Positions 8,441 to 16,511 of a stretch of DNA of 64,000 bases are shown one piece after another; the first letter of the stretch is position 1; each line of letters opens with the position of its first letter. Source of the DNA: Providencia hangzhouensis (lineage in GTDB: Bacteria; Pseudomonadota; Gammaproteobacteria; Enterobacterales; Enterobacteriaceae); NCBI RefSeq assembly GCF_029193595.2, contig NZ_CP135052.1, forward strand, positions 2,790,001 to 2,854,000, given 5' to 3'. The position numbers and the translations under genes are program-made. The notes under the pieces are model-generated. The model was given only the letters and a program-made list of their open reading frames with translations. It did no database searches and was not told the origin of the DNA.

Positions 8441-9664
8441 TTACCCTGCAATTGGAACAATATAAGCCACCATAATACCTGCTAATACAACAGAAACCAT
8501 GGTCACAGAAATAAAGCCACCAACTAGCATCGGCCCTAACATATGGCTAGTTAATACTTGGCGTTCTTTTTCATCTTTCGTTAATGCGTTGATCGCTTCG
8601 TTAGTAATGATGTAGTCAGCAGGGAAACCATATAAAGCCGTTAGAGCAACAGCAAATGCCATTTCTTTGGTAACGCCTAATATTTTACCAACCACCCATG
8701 ATGCAAGGTACATTCCAATAACCGCTGCACTAATTAACACCACCATCGGATAAACTAGACGCAATAACATATCAGGAGTCGCATGGTTTAATGTATCGAA
8801 GATAAATAACATTAAGGCCATAATGGCGAACCCAAAACCATTGGCTTTTTGTAATGGTTGCCTTTCTAAGAAACCTAACGAAGAGGCAATAACACCAAAT
8901 AATAAACACAACACAAATGGGCTAATACTCACATAAGGGGCTGCAAAAGATGAGGCTAAATAAGCCAAATACCCTACCGCAGCTAAGCGTAAGAATTTAA
9001 AATAGCTGGTGTTATAGTGGTTAGGGATTTTCTTGAACATACGTGGCATTTCATCTTCAGATACCACTGCTTTAACTTCAACATCTTTTGCGCCATCAAC
9101 AGATAATGTTTCTTGCCATTGGCCATTGCGATATTTTTCTAGAACTCGACGCCCTTCTTTTTTTAACATCACGGCAGTGAGTGGATAACCTGCAAACCCC
9201 TGCATAACGTAAATTAAAATAGCGAAAACCGAAAGGTCAACTAAACCTGCCTCAGCAGCACCTTTTGACATAATTAGCGAAGAAACGATTCCACCAACTA
9301 ACGGAGGAACTGCAACTAATACAGTATTTAAATCAAATAAGGCAATACCAACAATAAAGGTCAAGAAAATAATGCCTAAAATCCCAGCTAAGGAGATAAG
9401 AATAGTTTTCCATTGGCGCAACAATTCTTTTAACGATAATAAGGTTCCCATATTTGTAATTAACAAATACATTAAGGTAACCGCAACGACTTGAGGAATA
9501 CCGGCAATACTCACAATATCTTTCGGGAAAATAGTCCAATAACCTAAAAGAAAGAGCACTGCGCATACAAATACGGAGGGGATCCAAGCCTTAGTTCTAA
9601 CGGCTATAGCATCCCCAATATATAATATCCCCACTATCAGAAACAGAGCTAACATCTGTGACAT
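8441..9664 (-). CDS. Uncharacterised multi-spanning membrane protein, putative transporter
   Basis: 407-residue very hydrophobic protein with roughly ten to eleven membrane segments and one long charged cytoplasmic loop (about residues 165-215, rich in K, E and R). No sequence I can name; the overall layout recalls glutamate:sodium symporter-like carriers. It leads the operon with the two M20 amidohydrolases, so it is the obvious uptake system for their substrate. ATG with GGGGA ribosome site. Conserved-looking segments are ITNMGTLLSLKELLRQWK and ALYGFPADYIITNEAINAL. Function is inference from context. Confidence 0.75.
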   Translation of the reverse strand: MSQMLALFLIVGILYIGDAIAVRTKAWIPSVFVCAVLFLLGYWTIFPKDIVSIAGIPQVVAVTLMYLLITNMGTLLSLKELLRQWKTILISLAGILGIIFLTFIVGIALFDLNTVLVAVPPLVGGIVSSLIMSKGAAEAGLVDLSVFAILIYVMQGFAGYPLTAVMLKKEGRRVLEKYRNGQWQETLSVDGAKDVEVKAVVSEDEMPRMFKKIPNHYNTSYFKFLRLAAVGYLAYLASSFAAPYVSISPFVLCLLFGVIASSLGFLERQPLQKANGFGFAIMALMLFIFDTLNHATPDMLLRLVYPMVVLISAAVIGMYLASWVVGKILGVTKEMAFAVALTALYGFPADYIITNEAINALTKDEKERQVLTSHMLGPMLVGGFISVTMVSVVLAGIMVAYIVPIAG

Positions 9665-10304
9665 AACTTTTTCCCCGCACTTATCTTTTTTTATTAGATT
9701 ATTTTTTGGTATTGAAAACTATTAATTTTAATTAAGGTTAGATTATAAATTTTATTTGGCGCAACAAAACACCAATATAGAGAGTATTTCGCTACAAATA
9801 CACGAAATTGCAACAAAATTCATCATAACACCGAAAATTCAGATGTATAGAGAGTCAAACAGGATTTAAACAGCTTGGAATAAAGGTATGCAGTGAACTA
9901 AATAGTCAGATATAACATTGAAAGGGGGAAAGCACATTAACATTCTCTAAATGCAGGTTTATAAGCCAATATTTTATGTCATTTAAGTTATTATTTATAA
10001 ACAAATCAACTATAGTTTATTTTTTAATCTATGAAATTATATTCTATTGTCCATGGCTGTATTTTCAATAAATATCGTAATAAGATGAAAAATCACCTTA
10101 TAAATATGACCAATATTTCTATTTATAGGAAATATTCTACTTTATTTTATTTTTAAACCGTTTCTCTTTATATTGCTGTTGAAAAGGATGATATCCCTTC
10201 ATCTCCAATTTAGTTTGTTTTGGCAATAAAGTTTATTTAAACAAAGAAAAACCCCATAGATAATTCACTACCTACAGGGTTTAATGAGTAATAGATAAAG
10301 TAAT
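9665..10304 (+). other. 640-bp AT-rich intergenic region between two operons
   Basis: No gene seen. It holds the promoter region of the amidohydrolase operon (right-to-left) and the dalT terminator. Short direct repeats occur: GCAACAAAA at 9761 and 9810, TATAGAGAGT at 9776 and 9846. The rest is plain AT-rich sequence. Confidence 0.6.
10244..10282 (-). terminator. Terminator of the dalDKT operon
   Basis: On the minus strand, AAACCCTGTAG and CTATGGGGTTT pair over 11 bases (two G-U), followed by TTTTTCTTTG. It lies 22 bases after the dalT stop. Confidence 0.88.
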
Positions 10305-11594
10305 TTAATGACTAGTTTGTTGTTCAGCCGCTACCTTAGCTGGTTTTATTTTGCGATTATTTTCAAAGCCGGGTTGTGGAACTTTAATAAAGAATGTCAG
10401 TATTCCTGCAAAGATATACAAACCTGTATATGCCCAAACAACACCCACAATATCAAAGAAAGGCAATACTAAACTAGCTATTGCCGGTGCAGCAAAATTA
10501 CTCAGCCCCGCTGAAAGGTTATAAATTGAGACCGCAGCACCTTTATGGTGTGGCTCAATACTTGGGAATACCGCCGTCATTGGAACAAATGCAGCCACAA
10601 AAATACCTAATAAAATGGCGGGTATTAATGCGATGGCAAAATTATGACCAAAATAAACCGGTAAGTAATAAAACATTAAGCTGGATATTGCCATACCTAG
10701 GCACCCAAACCACCTAACTTGGCGGATCCAACCAATATGTTCACCAACAATTCCCCAAAAAATATTCGTAAAAATAGTGACAAAGAAGAAAACCGCCCAA
10801 ATCTGTAACCATTCAGAGATGGTGAACCCTAAGCGGTCAACAAAGAGTAATGGCATGATGATTGCAAAACCAAACAACGAAATAGTGTTGATAATGCGGA
10901 TTAAACTTGCCATAAAGATGTCTTTGTTGGTAAATAAAATGGTGGCAGCCCGCGACAATTCAGCCATTTTATCTTTCATGGGTAAATTAACTTTGGAGCG
11001 ATCAACTGGAATGTTACGTAGGCTAAAATAAGCAATTGCGCCACCAATAGCGACCCAACCGATGGCCATCCATAATGTTCCTGTTTCACCCATCATTGGG
11101 ATTGAAAAACTAGGCAGATAACTGCCGATAACACCAATGCCTACCGAGTACATCGCCCAGAACCAACCCGTAGCCGCAGCAAGATGCGCTCGAGGGATGA
11201 CTTGCACCAGCATCATCATAAATGAATAAATAAACAATGGATAAGCCAGCCCACGAATACCATAGAATAACAGCATCAAGGTATAGCTTTTCATACCGAG
11301 ACCAAACGCCATAAATAAGGCATGCATGACAATCCAGAGAATAAACCCGATCATCATGGCTTTTAGGGGGGTGATAATTTCAGCCACAACACCAGATGCC
11401 CACGCCGCAACGGCTGCCATTAAACCATAGACAGTAAATACCATCGCGGATTGCGCCGGTGTAAACCCTAAATCAGTAATATGTTTTGATAAAAAAGCCA
11501 TTTCAAAGCCATCACCACTCATAAAGATAGCGATGGCAATAAAACCCCAGAACAAATGCTTAGGTAGACCAAGCCAATACTGCTTCTGTTCCAT
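10305..11594 (-). CDS. dalT: D-arabinitol permease (MFS, DalT/RbtT type)
   Basis: 429-residue major facilitator protein with twelve predicted membrane spans, of the DalT/RbtT polyol:proton symporter family. N-terminal signature FWGFIAIAIFMSGDGFEMAFLS, then TVYGLMAAVAAWASGVVAE; later YFGHNFAIALIPAIL and PSIEPHHKGAAVSIYNLSAGLSN. The last gene of dalD-dalK-dalT, 90 bases after dalK, with a 9-bp hairpin in that gap. GAGGA ribosome site. Paralogous to the permease at 19309. As the rbt genes at 28 kb have no permease, this carrier may also take up ribitol; that is inference. Confidence 0.88.
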   Translation of the reverse strand: MEQKQYWLGLPKHLFWGFIAIAIFMSGDGFEMAFLSKHITDLGFTPAQSAMVFTVYGLMAAVAAWASGVVAEIITPLKAMMIGFILWIVMHALFMAFGLGMKSYTLMLLFYGIRGLAYPLFIYSFMMMLVQVIPRAHLAAATGWFWAMYSVGIGVIGSYLPSFSIPMMGETGTLWMAIGWVAIGGAIAYFSLRNIPVDRSKVNLPMKDKMAELSRAATILFTNKDIFMASLIRIINTISLFGFAIIMPLLFVDRLGFTISEWLQIWAVFFFVTIFTNIFWGIVGEHIGWIRQVRWFGCLGMAISSLMFYYLPVYFGHNFAIALIPAILLGIFVAAFVPMTAVFPSIEPHHKGAAVSIYNLSAGLSNFAAPAIASLVLPFFDIVGVVWAYTGLYIFAGILTFFIKVPQPGFENNRKIKPAKVAAEQQTSH

Positions 11595-11647
11595 TGCAGT
11601 TTCCTCATTTTAATTTTGTTATTTTAATCAATCGCGAAGAGATAACC

Positions 11648-11678
11648 GTGGCGGTGATATGTAGGGAAACACCGCCAC
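11648..11678 (-). other. Intercistronic hairpin between dalK and dalT
   Basis: Perfect 9-base arms GTGGCGGTG and CACCGCCAC with a 13-base loop. No U tract follows on the minus strand, so it is not a normal terminator; it more likely sets the stability or processing of the dal mRNA. Confidence 0.6.
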
Positions 11679-11684
11679 ACTCGC

Positions 11685-13154
11685 CTACTGCGGCAATAAT
11701 TCCCTTGCTTGTTTTTGCTGTTGGTATAATAAACGGAAAACATCAAGCCGTTGATTTAACCAAGTTTGGCACTGTTTTTGTGGTAAATAGGTACTCAGCA
11801 CTTCTGGTTTTTGGCACACGGTTTCTGTATTACCGCCGTCCGCCAGCCATGCCAAACGAGCCGCACCTAAAGCCCCCGACGAACTCGCCGGGTGAGTCAC
11901 AATCGGTATATCGATAACATCAGCAATAAGCTGCGCCCAAACAGGACTACGTGCTCCTCCCCCTGTTAAGCTACACCGGCTAATTTGCGTTCCCGTTTGC
12001 GTTAAAACCTGCATGCCATCCGCCAGAGCGAAGGTCACGCCTTCAATCACCGCATAACCAAGCTGAGCACGCGTTGTTTCATTTTTTAACGCAAAGAATG
12101 AGCCCATTGCGTAAGGGTCATTATGGGGTGTTCTTTCCCCTGATAGGTAAGGCAAAAATACTGGCGCTTGCTTCTTCTCGTCATCGGTCAATAGCCCCAC
12201 TTCATCCATTAGCTGGTTTTCCGTTGTGGAAAGAAGCTGGCAAAGCCAACGCAAACAGTTGGCAGCACTTAACATCACACTCATTTGGTGCCAACGATTT
12301 GGCAATGCATGAGCAAATGCATGGACGCCTTGGTGTGGTGCTGCTTGTAGCTGATTATTAACCACAAAAATGACGCCAGAGGTGCCCAAAGAAATTAGAG
12401 CATCACCGTCATTAACCGCACCAACACCAACAGCAGAAGCCGCATTATCACCGCCTCCACCAGCGATAATTACATCGGCGCTAAGCCCCCATTGGGAAGC
12501 TAAATCCGCCCGTAACACACCGCTTTTTTCAGCGCCTTCAACTAAAGAAGGCATTTGTTCACGAGTTAAATTAGTTGCAGCCAATAGTTCATCAGACCAA
12601 TCACGCTTAGCCACATCTAGCCATAATGTGCCCGACGCATCAGACATATCACTGGTAAATTGACCAGTCATTTTCCAACGTAAATAATCTTTAGGAAGCA
12701 ATACCTTAGCAACTTTTTTGAATATTTCTGGTTCATGGCGTGCGACCCACAATAACTTGGGCGCCGTGAAACCTGGCATCACTAAATTAGCACCAATCGT
12801 TAGAAACTCAGGGTGATTTGCCATTAACCATTCACATTCCTTCGCACTGCGGGTGTCATTCCATAAGATACAGTCACGAAGTACTTGGTGTTCGCTGTTT
12901 AATAATACTGCGCCGTGCATTTGGCCCGATAAACCAATCGCTTTCACCGCTGCCCATGCTTCTGGGGCTTTTTGGCGCAAGGTAGCCGCAACCGCGTTAG
13001 TGGCTTCCCACCAACTATCTGGTGATTGTTCTGCCCACTGAGAATGTGGCCTTTGTACTGTTAATGCCATGTGACTTGAGGCAACAATTTCGCCCTGAGC
13101 ATTAATTAATACGGCCTTAAGTTCTGAAGTGCCTAGGTCAATTCCGAGGTACAT
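11685..13154 (-). CDS. dalK: D-xylulokinase of the D-arabinitol operon
   Basis: 489-residue FGGY-family kinase that phosphorylates D-xylulose to D-xylulose 5-phosphate. N-terminal phosphate-binding MYLGIDLGTSELKAVL, the GLSGQMHGAVLL substrate segment near 75, the catalytic-Asp region AGGGGDNAASAVGVG near 230, and the C-terminal ATP-site SLTGGGARSPVWAQL. The frame is open upstream into dalD, but the ATG at 13154 has AGGAG at a good distance. It begins 11 bases after the dalD stop. XylB of the xylose operon would look similar; the dalD/dalT/dalR neighbours make the D-arabitol role convincing. Confidence 0.9.
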   Translation of the reverse strand: MYLGIDLGTSELKAVLINAQGEIVASSHMALTVQRPHSQWAEQSPDSWWEATNAVAATLRQKAPEAWAAVKAIGLSGQMHGAVLLNSEHQVLRDCILWNDTRSAKECEWLMANHPEFLTIGANLVMPGFTAPKLLWVARHEPEIFKKVAKVLLPKDYLRWKMTGQFTSDMSDASGTLWLDVAKRDWSDELLAATNLTREQMPSLVEGAEKSGVLRADLASQWGLSADVIIAGGGGDNAASAVGVGAVNDGDALISLGTSGVIFVVNNQLQAAPHQGVHAFAHALPNRWHQMSVMLSAANCLRWLCQLLSTTENQLMDEVGLLTDDEKKQAPVFLPYLSGERTPHNDPYAMGSFFALKNETTRAQLGYAVIEGVTFALADGMQVLTQTGTQISRCSLTGGGARSPVWAQLIADVIDIPIVTHPASSSGALGAARLAWLADGGNTETVCQKPEVLSTYLPQKQCQTWLNQRLDVFRLLYQQQKQARELLPQ

Positions 13155-13165
13155 CGCCTTTCTCC

Positions 13166-14554
13166 TTACAGAGGTTGTTGAGGTGACTTGAGCCAATTTT
13201 CAACTTTTTCAACCGTGTTACTCATCAATTCGTGGAATTCAGTAGAATGAGCGAGTGAGCCGAACAACATTTCACTTGAGACAAATTGCGACAATGCGTC
13301 ACTGCTATTCATCATTTTTTGATATAGTGCCACATCCAACACACCATCCTGATATTCATAAGGTAATTCACCACGAGCCCAGCGCTGTAAAAATACGAAA
13401 AATAAAGCGGGCAGCACAGCCGTCGCAGCCGGAGTCTGCTGACGCTGATAGCATTCTTGGAGTGTTGGCGTAATAAAACCAGGTATTTTTGATAAGCCAT
13501 CTGCGGCTACACGTTGGTTAGTATCCTGAATATAAGGATTACTAAAGCGTGCGAGTACCACATCACGGTATTGTTCTAAATCGAGAGGACTCGGCGATAA
13601 TGACGGGATCACATCTTGTGTCACATAATTCCATGCCATTTGTTTGATAGCAGATTGGCGGGTGCTTTCATCAATAAAGCTCAAACCGATTAAGGTGCCT
13701 GCCCAAGCAATGCAACTGTGGCTTGCATTCAGAATACGAATCTTCGCTTCTTCCCAAGGTAAAACGGACTCAACCATTTCTACATCGACATTTTCTAATG
13801 CAGGACGTCCATTAATAAAGTCATCTTCAATCACCCACTGAATGAATGCCTCTCCCATAACAGGTGCTTTATCATCCCAACCAGTATGCTGTTTTACACG
13901 TTCAGCCACATCTGGGGTTGGGCGAGGCGTGATCCTATCAACCATGGTATTCGGCGAACGCGTATTTTCTTTCACCCATTGGTACAGCTCAGTTTCACCT
14001 TTTAATTGTAAAAACGATAAAAAGCCGTGTCTAAAGCGTTCGCCATTGTGGCGCAAATTATCACAATTTAACAAGGTCACAGGTTCACCATGAGCCGCTA
14101 AACGTGCACGTAAAATTTGTGTTAATGCACCATATATCGTGCTCATTTTGCCCGTTAAATCCGCTTTAATGTCTGGCTGTTCTGCATCTAACTCATGCTG
14201 TGGGGTTAAATAATAGCCCGCTTCTGTGACTGTAAAAGCAATAACACGTGTTGCTTTATCACAACCTTGTTCCACTAACTGGCTTAAATTCTCATCCCAA
14301 TGCAATACTTTGCGCACTGAAGTAATTTTTTCATAATGACGCTCACCTTCAGGTGAAACTGTTTCAAGGGTATATTCCCCATTTTGCTTGGTTAAGTTAT
14401 CAAGCAATGCATTCGCATCATTGCGAATATTCCCTAAGGCAATTGACCAACTATCATCCCCTTGTTGACACAAGCGGTGCAAATACCACGCTTGGTGAGC
14501 ACGATGAAATGACCCAGCACCGATGTGCATCCACACTGATTTCTGCTTTAGCAT
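13166..14554 (-). CDS. dalD: D-arabinitol 4-dehydrogenase
   Basis: 462-residue polyol-specific long-chain dehydrogenase (mannitol dehydrogenase family) oxidising D-arabinitol to D-xylulose with NAD. N-terminal [19 protein letters not shown] nucleotide-binding stretch, and the family catalytic motif K-x4-N-x2-H as K271-N276-H279 (KIRILNASH). Length agrees with Klebsiella DalD (about 455). First gene of the operon, AAGGAG ribosome site, divergent from dalR over a 177-bp region with a palindromic candidate operator. Mannitol 2-dehydrogenase is the main alternative; the operon composition argues against it. Confidence 0.92.
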   Translation of the reverse strand: MLKQKSVWMHIGAGSFHRAHQAWYLHRLCQQGDDSWSIALGNIRNDANALLDNLTKQNGEYTLETVSPEGERHYEKITSVRKVLHWDENLSQLVEQGCDKATRVIAFTVTEAGYYLTPQHELDAEQPDIKADLTGKMSTIYGALTQILRARLAAHGEPVTLLNCDNLRHNGERFRHGFLSFLQLKGETELYQWVKENTRSPNTMVDRITPRPTPDVAERVKQHTGWDDKAPVMGEAFIQWVIEDDFINGRPALENVDVEMVESVLPWEEAKIRILNASHSCIAWAGTLIGLSFIDESTRQSAIKQMAWNYVTQDVIPSLSPSPLDLEQYRDVVLARFSNPYIQDTNQRVAADGLSKIPGFITPTLQECYQRQQTPAATAVLPALFFVFLQRWARGELPYEYQDGVLDVALYQKMMNSSDALSQFVSSEMLFGSLAHSTEFHELMSNTVEKVENWLKSPQQPL

Positions 14555-14595
14555 TGTGACTCCTTACCCTAAAATTAAATAATTGCTATTTTTTT

Positions 14596-14607
14596 GGGCA
14601 TATGCCC
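14596..14607. promoter_or_regulatory. Palindrome GGGCATATGCCC, candidate DalR operator
   Basis: Perfect 12-bp palindrome in the dalD-dalR divergent region, with TTGCCC half-matches again near 14670 and 14690. Placement between regulator and target genes suggests an operator; there is no direct evidence. Confidence 0.45.
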
Positions 14608-14623
14608 GTTTGTTATATTTTAG

Positions 14624-14639
14624 TTTCAATCTGATCACA
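14624..14639. promoter_or_regulatory. Candidate CRP site in the dal promoter region
   Basis: TTTCA-ATCTGA-TCACA: the right half is the perfect CRP half-site TCACA and the left matches three of five bases of TGTGA at the required 6-base spacing. Catabolite control of a polyol operon is expected. Confidence 0.4.
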
Positions 14640-14731
14640 ATTACTGCGATAATGCTCACAGTATTGACTTTTGCCCTTTTAATAAACAATTGCCCAGAAT
14701 TACAATAAGCGAAACCAGCAGGAGAATGTTC

Positions 14732-15682
14732 ATGCAGAAAGAATTAAAAAAAATGGAACAAGCTGCACGTGCGGCATGGCTATATTTTGTGGCAGGCAAA
14801 ACACAACAGGAAATTGCGCATGAACTTGGGCTATCAAGACAAGTCGCCCAACGCCTTATTTCATTAGCAAAAGAACAAGGTATGGTTCAGGTGCAAATCA
14901 CGCACCCGATTACGGAGTGTTTAAGACTCGCTAATGAAATCCAGCAAAAGTATCACCTAACACATTGCTTTGTCGTCCCGTCAGGGCAACTAGATACAGA
15001 AGCGACACTCGACATGATTTCAGTGGCAGGTGCTGAGCTCATGGAGCAATTAATCGAACCCGATAAACCTCAAGTTATTGGTATCGGTTCAGGCAGAACA
15101 TTACGCAGTATTATTGACGCTCTTCCTTACCTAGAAACCTCTCAGCACCAATGTGTTTCATTAATAGGCGCTATTGCCCGTGATAGCTCAGCAACACGCT
15201 ATGATATTCCATTACGCTTTGCAGAAAAATTACAATGCCGACACTATATTCTACCTGCACCTCTTTATGCTGATAGCCCAGAAGATAAAGCAATGTGGTG
15301 CCAACATCGCGTGTATAAGGAAGTCACGGAAAAAGCCCTGAATGCAGATATTACCTTTATTGGTATTGGCGAAGTCGGCAAAGGATGCCCACTCAATTCT
15401 GAAGGTTTCGTCACGGATGAACAATTGGAAATGTTGTTAGAAAAAGGTGTCGCCGCAGAGCTATTGGGGCATTTTATTCAAGCTAACGGTGAGCGACTTT
15501 CTACGGCTTTGGATGACACACACACCAGTGTCCCACTGTTCCCTTCCCCAAATAAGCCTGTGATCGCATTTGCGGGTGGTGTGCACAAAACAAAAGCCAT
15601 TCAAGCCGTTATGAATGGCGGTTGGGTAACAGGTTTAGTGACCGATGAAGCCACTGCGCATCATTTATTAGCGAATAAATAA
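14732..15682 (+). CDS. dalR: SorC-family regulator of the D-arabinitol operon
   Basis: 316-residue regulator: N-terminal HTH (GKTQQEIAHELGLSRQVAQR, residues about 20-40) and a SorC/DeoR-type sugar-phosphate-binding domain to the end (GIGSGRTLRSIIDALP near 115, FIGIGEVGKGCPL near 210, AFAGGVHKTKAIQAV near 290). Two in-frame starts lie close together; ATG 14732 has AGGAG seven bases upstream, while ATG 14726 would be only one base from it. Divergent from dalD. Known DalR of Klebsiella is a repressor released by D-arabinitol; the same role is inferred. Stop codon is separated from the convergent crcB stop by one base. Confidence 0.88.
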   Translation: MQKELKKMEQAARAAWLYFVAGKTQQEIAHELGLSRQVAQRLISLAKEQGMVQVQITHPITECLRLANEIQQKYHLTHCFVVPSGQLDTEATLDMISVAGAELMEQLIEPDKPQVIGIGSGRTLRSIIDALPYLETSQHQCVSLIGAIARDSSATRYDIPLRFAEKLQCRHYILPAPLYADSPEDKAMWCQHRVYKEVTEKALNADITFIGIGEVGKGCPLNSEGFVTDEQLEMLLEKGVAAELLGHFIQANGERLSTALDDTHTSVPLFPSPNKPVIAFAGGVHKTKAIQAVMNGGWVTGLVTDEATAHHLLANK

Positions 15683-15683
15683 A

Positions 15684-16064
15684 TTATCCCTGTGTCAGCC
15701 AATGATGGCATAACATACCAAGCAAGGTAAATATTAAGGCACCAATTACGTGGATAGCAATGGTGCTAATAGCGAAACCCAATTTACCTTCTTGGATTAG
15801 CACCAACACTTCGAGTGAAAAGGTCGAAAAGGTGGTAAATGCGCCGCAGAAGCCAGTCACAATGAATAATTTATAGGCAGGGCTAATATTTGCATTGGCA
15901 AAGTACGAAATGGCAAAACCAATGACAAAGCCGCCAACCAAATTGACCGCAACGGTACCTAGAGGAATATTTGGGTAAAGGTGATTGAGTCTTAGGCTAA
16001 CAAACCATCTTAGCCATCCGCCAAGCACTGAACCCATCGCAATTGCAAATAATGAGGCATACAT
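15684..16064 (-). CDS. crcB: Fluoride ion channel CrcB/Fluc
   Basis: 126-residue inner-membrane fluoride channel with four membrane helices; works as a dual-topology dimer exporting F-. Family motifs: GGWLRWFVSLRL near 15, GTVAVNLVGGFVIGF near 37-51 (pore Asn), and FCGAFTTFSTFSLE near 73-86 (Phe box and Na site). AAGGAAG ribosome site. The fluoride riboswitch and promoter that should control it lie about 240-340 bases upstream, separated by repeat copy B. Convergent with dalR without room for a terminator. Confidence 0.95.
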   Translation of the reverse strand: MYASLFAIAMGSVLGGWLRWFVSLRLNHLYPNIPLGTVAVNLVGGFVIGFAISYFANANISPAYKLFIVTGFCGAFTTFSTFSLEVLVLIQEGKLGFAISTIAIHVIGALIFTLLGMLCHHWLTQG

Positions 16065-16115
16065 AGAAACTTCCTTTAATGTCTGGCGGGATAAATGAAA
16101 GGAAAGTCTCCCAGT

Positions 16116-16242
16116 TATACTCTAAATAATTCGAGTTACATGTAGGCGACAAACGAAGATAGTCCGATGAGCATACACAAGTATGTGATTCGGCTAGCGC
16201 AGTGCAGTCAACACCCATGTAACTTGAAGTATGACGAGTATA
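16116..16242 (+). repeat. Palindromic intergenic repeat, copy B (long form), in the crcB leader
   Basis: About 127 bp with imperfect terminal inverted repeats: left end TATACTCTAAATAATTCGAG, right end CTTGAAGTATGACGAGTATA; the outer TATACTC and inner AGTTACATG match exactly in inverted orientation. The centre holds a hairpin (CCGATGAGCATAC and GTATGTGATTCGG). It codes for nothing and looks like a MITE-type element. It sits between the fluoride riboswitch and crcB. Confidence 0.85.
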
Positions 16243-16304
16243 GATCATTTATGCCCTAAATTAGGGCACATAATACCTACGTACCCCATCAAATGAAAAG
16301 GTTA

Positions 16305-16362
16305 ACGTAGGCATCATCAGCCCTCTACGGGCGGTTTTATATAAGGAGGAATGCCATCTCCC
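16305..16362 (-). promoter_or_regulatory. Fluoride riboswitch (crcB motif)
   Basis: On the minus strand the sequence runs GGGAGATGGCATTCCTCC, a short A/U linker, AACCGCCC, GTAGA, GGGCTGATGATGCCTAC. This is the crcB-motif aptamer: P1 from GGCAT with ATGCC, the GGAG-CUCC pseudoknot, the CCGCCC/GGGC hairpin and the conserved CUGAUG. The 3' strand TGCCTACGT can instead pair with ACGTAGGTA at 16277-16285, a plausible expression platform. Fluoride binding should switch on crcB. Confidence 0.92.
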
Positions 16363-16378
16363 AAAGGTTTACATAAAA

Positions 16379-16407
16379 ATAATAAGGCAACTAATTAGTT
16401 GATGCAA
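16379..16407 (-). promoter_or_regulatory. Sigma-70 promoter of the crcB riboswitch transcript
   Basis: TTGCAT (-35, 16402-16407), 17-base spacer, TATTAT (-10, 16379-16384) on the minus strand, about 15 bases before the first aptamer base. Confidence 0.7.
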
Positions 16408-16421
16408 ACCTATTTTATAAT

Positions 16422-16511
16422 AGATACCCTAAATAGTTAGGGGTCATAACTAAGCAGAAAACGAATAAGTTAGTGTCGTCAACAACGCTACAGCTTGAAG
16501 TATGACGAGCT
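16422..16511 (+). repeat. Palindromic intergenic repeat, copy C (short form)
   Basis: About 90 bp, from GATACCCTAAATAGTTAG to GCTTGAAGTATGACGAGCTA, same orientation as copies A and B but lacking most of copy B's central hairpin. Its last bases overlap the stop codon (16510-16512) of the SorC-family gene on the other strand. Confidence 0.75.

Noticed and set aside
13166..13196. Longer dalK start overlapping dalD
   Set aside because: No ribosome site at 13196, whereas ATG 13154 follows AGGAG and begins the FGGY N-terminus.
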